Origin: Stanieria sp. NIES-3757 | GTDB taxonomy: Bacteria; Cyanobacteriota; Cyanobacteriia; Cyanobacteriales; Xenococcaceae | Assembly (NCBI GenBank): GCA_002355455.1 | Contig: AP017375.1 | Location: 3,835,640-3,899,639 of the forward strand | Reading direction: 5' to 3' | Length of the DNA stretch: 64,000 nucleotides | Part shown: positions 61,233 to 64,000 of the stretch, piece by piece | Numbering within the stretch: the stretch's first letter is position 1 | Layout: every line of letters begins with the position of its first letter | Notes under the pieces: model-generated | What the model was told of the DNA's origin: nothing | What the model saw: only the letters and a program-made list of their open reading frames with translations | The model's database searches: none | Made by a program: the position numbers and the translations under genes

Positions 61233-62213
61233 ATGGATGCTAGTCTGATCGTATCCAATATCCTAAATCCACCAGTTCTATTTTTTTTCTTAGGAATGAC
61301 TGCGGTTTTAGTCAAATCCGATCTAGAAATTCCGCCACCTATACCCAAGCTCTTTTCCCTTTATTTGTTGTTTGCGATAGGATTTAAAGGAGGAGTAGAA
61401 CTAATCAAAAGTGGCATTACCCAAGAAGTTATTTTGACTCTTTTGGCAGCGATATTAATGGCATGTTTTGTGCCAGTTTACACCTTTTTTATTCTCAAAT
61501 TAAAGCTAGATACTTATGATGCTGCTGCGATCGCAGCTACTTATGGTTCGATTAGTGCCGTTACTTTTATTACTGCGAGTGCTTTCTTAAGTGAATTAGG
61601 GATTGACTATGATGGATATATGGTAGCAGCTCTTGCTCTAATGGAATCTCCCGCAATTATTGTCGGCTTAATTTTGGTTAATTTATTTGCTTCAGAGTCA
61701 GGAAAGCAAAGCGATCGCGACTTTGTTTGGTCAGAAGTTTTACGAGATGCCTTTTTAAATAGTTCGGTTTTTCTATTAGTAGGTAGTCTAATCATTGGAT
61801 TTTTGACTGGAGAACATGGTTGGCATGTGTTAGAACCGTTTACACAGGGAATGTTTTACGGAGTTTTAACTTTCTTTTTATTAGATATGGGACTGGTTGC
61901 TGCTAGAAGAATCAAAGATCTACAAAAAACGGGAATTTTTCTGATTTCTTTTGCCATACTGATTCCAATTGTCAATGCAGTACTAGGACTACTAATTGCC
62001 TGGTTTATTGGGATGCCACGAGGAGATGCTCTTTTATTCTCCGTACTCTGTGCTAGTGCCTCTTACATTGCTGTACCTGCTGCTATGCGTTTAACTGTTC
62101 CAGAAGCTAATCCTAGTCTCTATGTTTCTACTGCTTTGGCAGTAACCTTTCCGTTCAATATTATTGTGGGAATTCCTGTTTATTTGTACGGAATCAATCT
62201 ATTTTGGAGATAA
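61233..62213 (+). CDS. SbtA-like sodium-dependent bicarbonate transporter
   Basis: A 326-residue membrane protein of the SbtA/DUF897 family with about ten helices in two inverted halves: LFFFLGMTAVLVKSDLEIPP, LYLLFAIGFKGGVELIKSGI, ATYGSISAVTFITASAFL (first core motif) and SVLCASASYIAVPAAMRLTV (second core motif). SbtA of Synechocystis has 374 residues; this one lacks most of the cytoplasmic loop between the halves. It imports bicarbonate with sodium in the CO2-concentrating mechanism. It is followed after 4 bp by a SbtB-like gene and then a carbonic anhydrase gene, all on one strand, and has a strong GAGGAGG ribosome binding site. Confidence 0.88.
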   Translation: MDASLIVSNILNPPVLFFFLGMTAVLVKSDLEIPPPIPKLFSLYLLFAIGFKGGVELIKSGITQEVILTLLAAILMACFVPVYTFFILKLKLDTYDAAAIAATYGSISAVTFITASAFLSELGIDYDGYMVAALALMESPAIIVGLILVNLFASESGKQSDRDFVWSEVLRDAFLNSSVFLLVGSLIIGFLTGEHGWHVLEPFTQGMFYGVLTFFLLDMGLVAARRIKDLQKTGIFLISFAILIPIVNAVLGLLIAWFIGMPRGDALLFSVLCASASYIAVPAAMRLTVPEANPSLYVSTALAVTFPFNIIVGIPVYLYGINLFWR

Positions 62214-62217
62214 GATC

Positions 62218-62529
62218 ATGCATTTAGTAAAAAAAATCGAAATAATCGCGAATTCTTTTGAACTTGCTAAGATTTTAGATAGTTTGGATAAATCGGGCGT
62301 ACATGGACACGCAGTAATTCGTAATGTGGCGGGTAAAGGCTTGAGAGATGGGGCGGAAGATTTAGATATGACCATGCTGGACAATGTGTATGTGATTGCT
62401 TTTTGTATGCCCGATCAACTCAAATCTGTAGTAGAAAACATTCGACCTCTACTCAATAAATTTGGAGGCACTTGCTATGTCTCCGATGTAATGGAAATTC
62501 GCTCTGTTAAATGTGTCGCATCCTTATAA
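62218..62529 (+). CDS. SbtB-like PII family protein
   Basis: A 103-residue PII-like protein from ATG 62218. It has the ferredoxin-like pattern VKKIEIIANSFELAKILDSL, a short T-loop area HGHAVIRNVAGKGLRDGAED and the strand NVYVIAFCMPDQLKSVVENI. SbtB binds SbtA in response to cAMP/AMP/ATP levels. The C-terminal CGPEGC redox loop of many SbtB proteins is absent here; the end is SDVMEIRSVKCVASL. It follows the transporter by 4 bp and is clearly its partner. Confidence 0.88.
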   Translation: MHLVKKIEIIANSFELAKILDSLDKSGVHGHAVIRNVAGKGLRDGAEDLDMTMLDNVYVIAFCMPDQLKSVVENIRPLLNKFGGTCYVSDVMEIRSVKCVASL

Positions 62530-62536
62530 CAAGATT

Positions 62537-63244
62537 ATGAAACAAGAAAGTAATTTTAGCGACCGCCGTCAGTTTTTGCAGTTGGGAACAGTAACTGCTT
62601 TTGGCTTGTTGGTTGGTACTAGCAGTCTTATGTGGGATGTAGAACAAGCTCAAGCTGAACCCTTACAACCTACTCCTGATCAAGCTTTACAGATGTTAAT
62701 CGCAGGAAATCAGCGATTTGTGAGCCATTTAATGAGAAGACCCCATCAGGCTTCAACTCGATTGCAGCAAGTCTCTCAAGCCCAACATCCTTTTGCAACT
62801 ATCCTTAGTTGTGCTGATTCGCGGGTTTTGCCAGAGATGTTGTTCGATCAAGGTATCGGAGATATCTTTGATGTTCGGGTGGCTGGTAATATTGCTACTC
62901 CTGAAGTTCTAGGTAGTATTGAATATGCAGTAGCTCTTTTAGAAACTCCTTTACTGATGGTACTAGGTCATGAGCGTTGTGGTGCAGTAACGGCTGCGGT
63001 CAAGAATGAATCTCTGGCGAACAGCCAAATTGACAGTTTTGTTAAGGCAATTAAACCTTCTGTAGAAAGAATCAAAGAAAAACCTGGAGATCTGGTAGAC
63101 AATGCAATTGTTGCTAATGTTCAAGACCAGATCGAAAATTTAAAAACCTCTCCAATTTTAAGCGATCGCGCTGAAATGGGCAAACTAAAAATTGTCGGAG
63201 GTCGTTATGATTTGGATACTGGTAAAGTAACCATCATTACCTAA
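62537..63244 (+). CDS. ecaB: Exported beta-type carbonic anhydrase
   Basis: A 235-residue beta-carbonic anhydrase from ATG 62537. A twin-arginine signal SDRRQFLQLGTVTAFGLLVG and an AQAEP cleavage area show export through Tat. Zinc ligands and active-site residues are present: CADSRV (Cys, Asp, Arg) and HERCG (His, Cys), with DVRVAGN between. It resembles Synechocystis EcaB (Slr0051). It would interconvert CO2 and bicarbonate in the periplasm beside the transporter encoded just upstream, 7 bp after the SbtB-like stop. The three genes form one inorganic-carbon operon. Confidence 0.88.
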   Translation: MKQESNFSDRRQFLQLGTVTAFGLLVGTSSLMWDVEQAQAEPLQPTPDQALQMLIAGNQRFVSHLMRRPHQASTRLQQVSQAQHPFATILSCADSRVLPEMLFDQGIGDIFDVRVAGNIATPEVLGSIEYAVALLETPLLMVLGHERCGAVTAAVKNESLANSQIDSFVKAIKPSVERIKEKPGDLVDNAIVANVQDQIENLKTSPILSDRAEMGKLKIVGGRYDLDTGKVTIIT

Positions 63245-63279
63245 TTTTATTAGGGTCAATAGTTCTATTTAATAAATTA

Positions 63280-63321
63280 TTTCCGCCAGATTTACAGTTA
63301 TCTTAGCGGAAAATTTTTTTT
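63280..63321 (+). terminator. Terminator of the carbon operon
   Basis: Stem TTTCCGC / GCGGAAA with a 19-nt loop and a T7 tract at 63315-63321, 36 bp after the carbonic anhydrase stop. Confidence 0.7.
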
Positions 63322-63465
63322 GGATTAGATTTAATACCAATTGAAAAAAAACAAAGGTTTATAGACTAAATAAATGTCTAAAAGGCAAAGATAAATTTTT
63401 TATTACCTATTACCTATTACTTTTTTTATTCCATCTATCTTACGATTAAATCAAATTGGTATCAG

Positions 63466-64000
63466 TTATTTAACAGCAACGGCTGCTCTAGCTGCTGCTG
63501 CTTCGTCGGGGTGAATGCCCAATCGAGTCAAATTCAGACGACCTTTATTATCAAATCCTCTGACTTTAACTACGATTTCATCCCCTACAGCTACTTCGTC
63601 TTCAACTTTGCCGACTCTACCTTCTGCTAGTTGAGAAATATGAATCATCCCTTCTTTACCAGGCAGAATTTCTACAAAAGCTCCAATGTCAATAATTCGG
63701 GTAACTCTGCCAGCATAAACATCCCCTTCATTTAATTTACGAGTCATACCAGAGATGATACTTCTGGCTCGTTCAGCTTTTTCGGCTTCAACGGCTGCAA
63801 TAACCACTGTTCCGTCATCTTCAATGTCAATTTTTGCTCCTGTTTGTTCGGTAATTCCTTTAATTGTTTTACCAGAAGGCCCAATCACTAAACCAATTAG
63901 TTCAGGATCGATTTTAATCGTTAGTAACCTTGGTGCATAAGGAGACAATTCTGAACGAGGTTCAGCGATCGTTTTGAGCATTTCTTCCAGGATATGCATT
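63466..64000 (-). CDS. pnp: Polynucleotide phosphorylase, C-terminal part; 5' end outside the window
   Basis: The last 177 residues of PNPase. A KH domain ([20 protein letters not shown] with the GxxG loop GPSG) is followed by an S1 RNA-binding domain ([47 protein letters not shown]). The frame is still open at the window edge, so the gene continues beyond 64000. PNPase degrades RNA 3' to 5' with phosphate. The Ala-rich tail [12 protein letters not shown] is usual in cyanobacteria. Confidence 0.96.
   Translation of the reverse strand, partial: MHILEEMLKTIAEPRSELSPYAPRLLTIKIDPELIGLVIGPSGKTIKGITEQTGAKIDIEDDGTVVIAAVEAEKAERARSIISGMTRKLNEGDVYAGRVTRIIDIGAFVEILPGKEGMIHISQLAEGRVGKVEDEVAVGDEIVVKVRGFDNKGRLNLTRLGIHPDEAAAARAAVAVK

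Noticed and set aside
63329-63462. ATACCAATT ... AATTGGTAT inverted pair before pnp as a MITE
   Set aside because: Such ACCAATT motifs are very common in cyanobacterial intergenic DNA and the arms are short and imperfect; no duplication is visible.

Overview
The window is cyanobacterial chromosome. Evidence is the dense HIP1 octamer GCGATCGC, the plastid-type NDH-1 genes ndhA-ndhI-ndhG-ndhE, a Psb34 photosystem II assembly protein, a SbtA-like bicarbonate transporter beside a SbtB-like PII protein and a carbonic anhydrase, an SLH/OprB-type porin, and several protein families found mainly in cyanobacteria. Base composition is AT-rich. The many small palindromic repeats and the gene mix would suit a Pleurocapsales or Chroococcales-type genome, but I cannot fix the genus.

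Layout. 1-9.2 kb: end of a GNAT gene, then a signalling block with an OmpR-type regulator, a giant Ser/Thr kinase/ATPase/GAF/histidine kinase hybrid, a stand-alone receiver and a receiver-GAF-PAS-histidine kinase. 9.2-12.7 kb: a methyltransferase, a VOC-like protein and an MscS channel. 12.8-15.1 kb: a tight four-gene run, yefM-yoeB followed by a HipA-type kinase core and a protein that looks like the HipA N-terminal lobe joined to a HIRAN domain. 15.2-18.2 kb: DoxX, a 47-residue protein and a type-II NADH dehydrogenase, divergent from a DM13 protein. 18.3-21.1 kb: a pterin dehydratase, psb34, a small conserved gene, a 1,050-bp mini-transposon with ~165-bp inverted repeats, and a DUF1816 gene.

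21.1-42.5 kb is an accessory region with much decay. It holds an S1/P1 nuclease broken by a 22-bp palindromic repeat, a truncated ParA, a UPF0175/PIN-type toxin-antitoxin pair, a membrane-fusion/TolC-like pair with overlapping genes, a divergent LysR/SDR pair, an IS5-family element, IS4 and DUF499 remnants, a helicase-like pseudogene hit by one of two copies of a ~207-bp MITE, a tiny ribbon-helix-helix gene, an intact 1,230-residue helicase-like gene with a small partner, and a broken integrase next to tRNA-Pro(UGG). This is an integration hotspot filled in several rounds.

42.5-64 kb returns to core genes: tldD, porin, ndhAIGE, an HtrA-type protease, an Hsp70-like protein, a WecB/TagA glycosyltransferase, ureE-ureF, a protein of nine 28-residue repeats, a C5 DNA methyltransferase, DUF427 and TPR genes, the bicarbonate/carbonic anhydrase cluster and the end of pnp.

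A theme across the window is very small GC-rich palindromic repeats (about 22-68 bp) lodged inside genes: yoeB, the nuclease, the IS5 transposase, the HtrA protease, a TPR protein and a hypothetical ORF. For four of the six the pre-insertion sequence can be reconstructed, including one insertion into a HIP1 site and one with a 7-bp direct repeat. The best candidates for something undescribed are the kinase plus HipS-like/HIRAN pair, the 1,230-residue helicase with its 132-residue partner, and the 28-residue-repeat protein.
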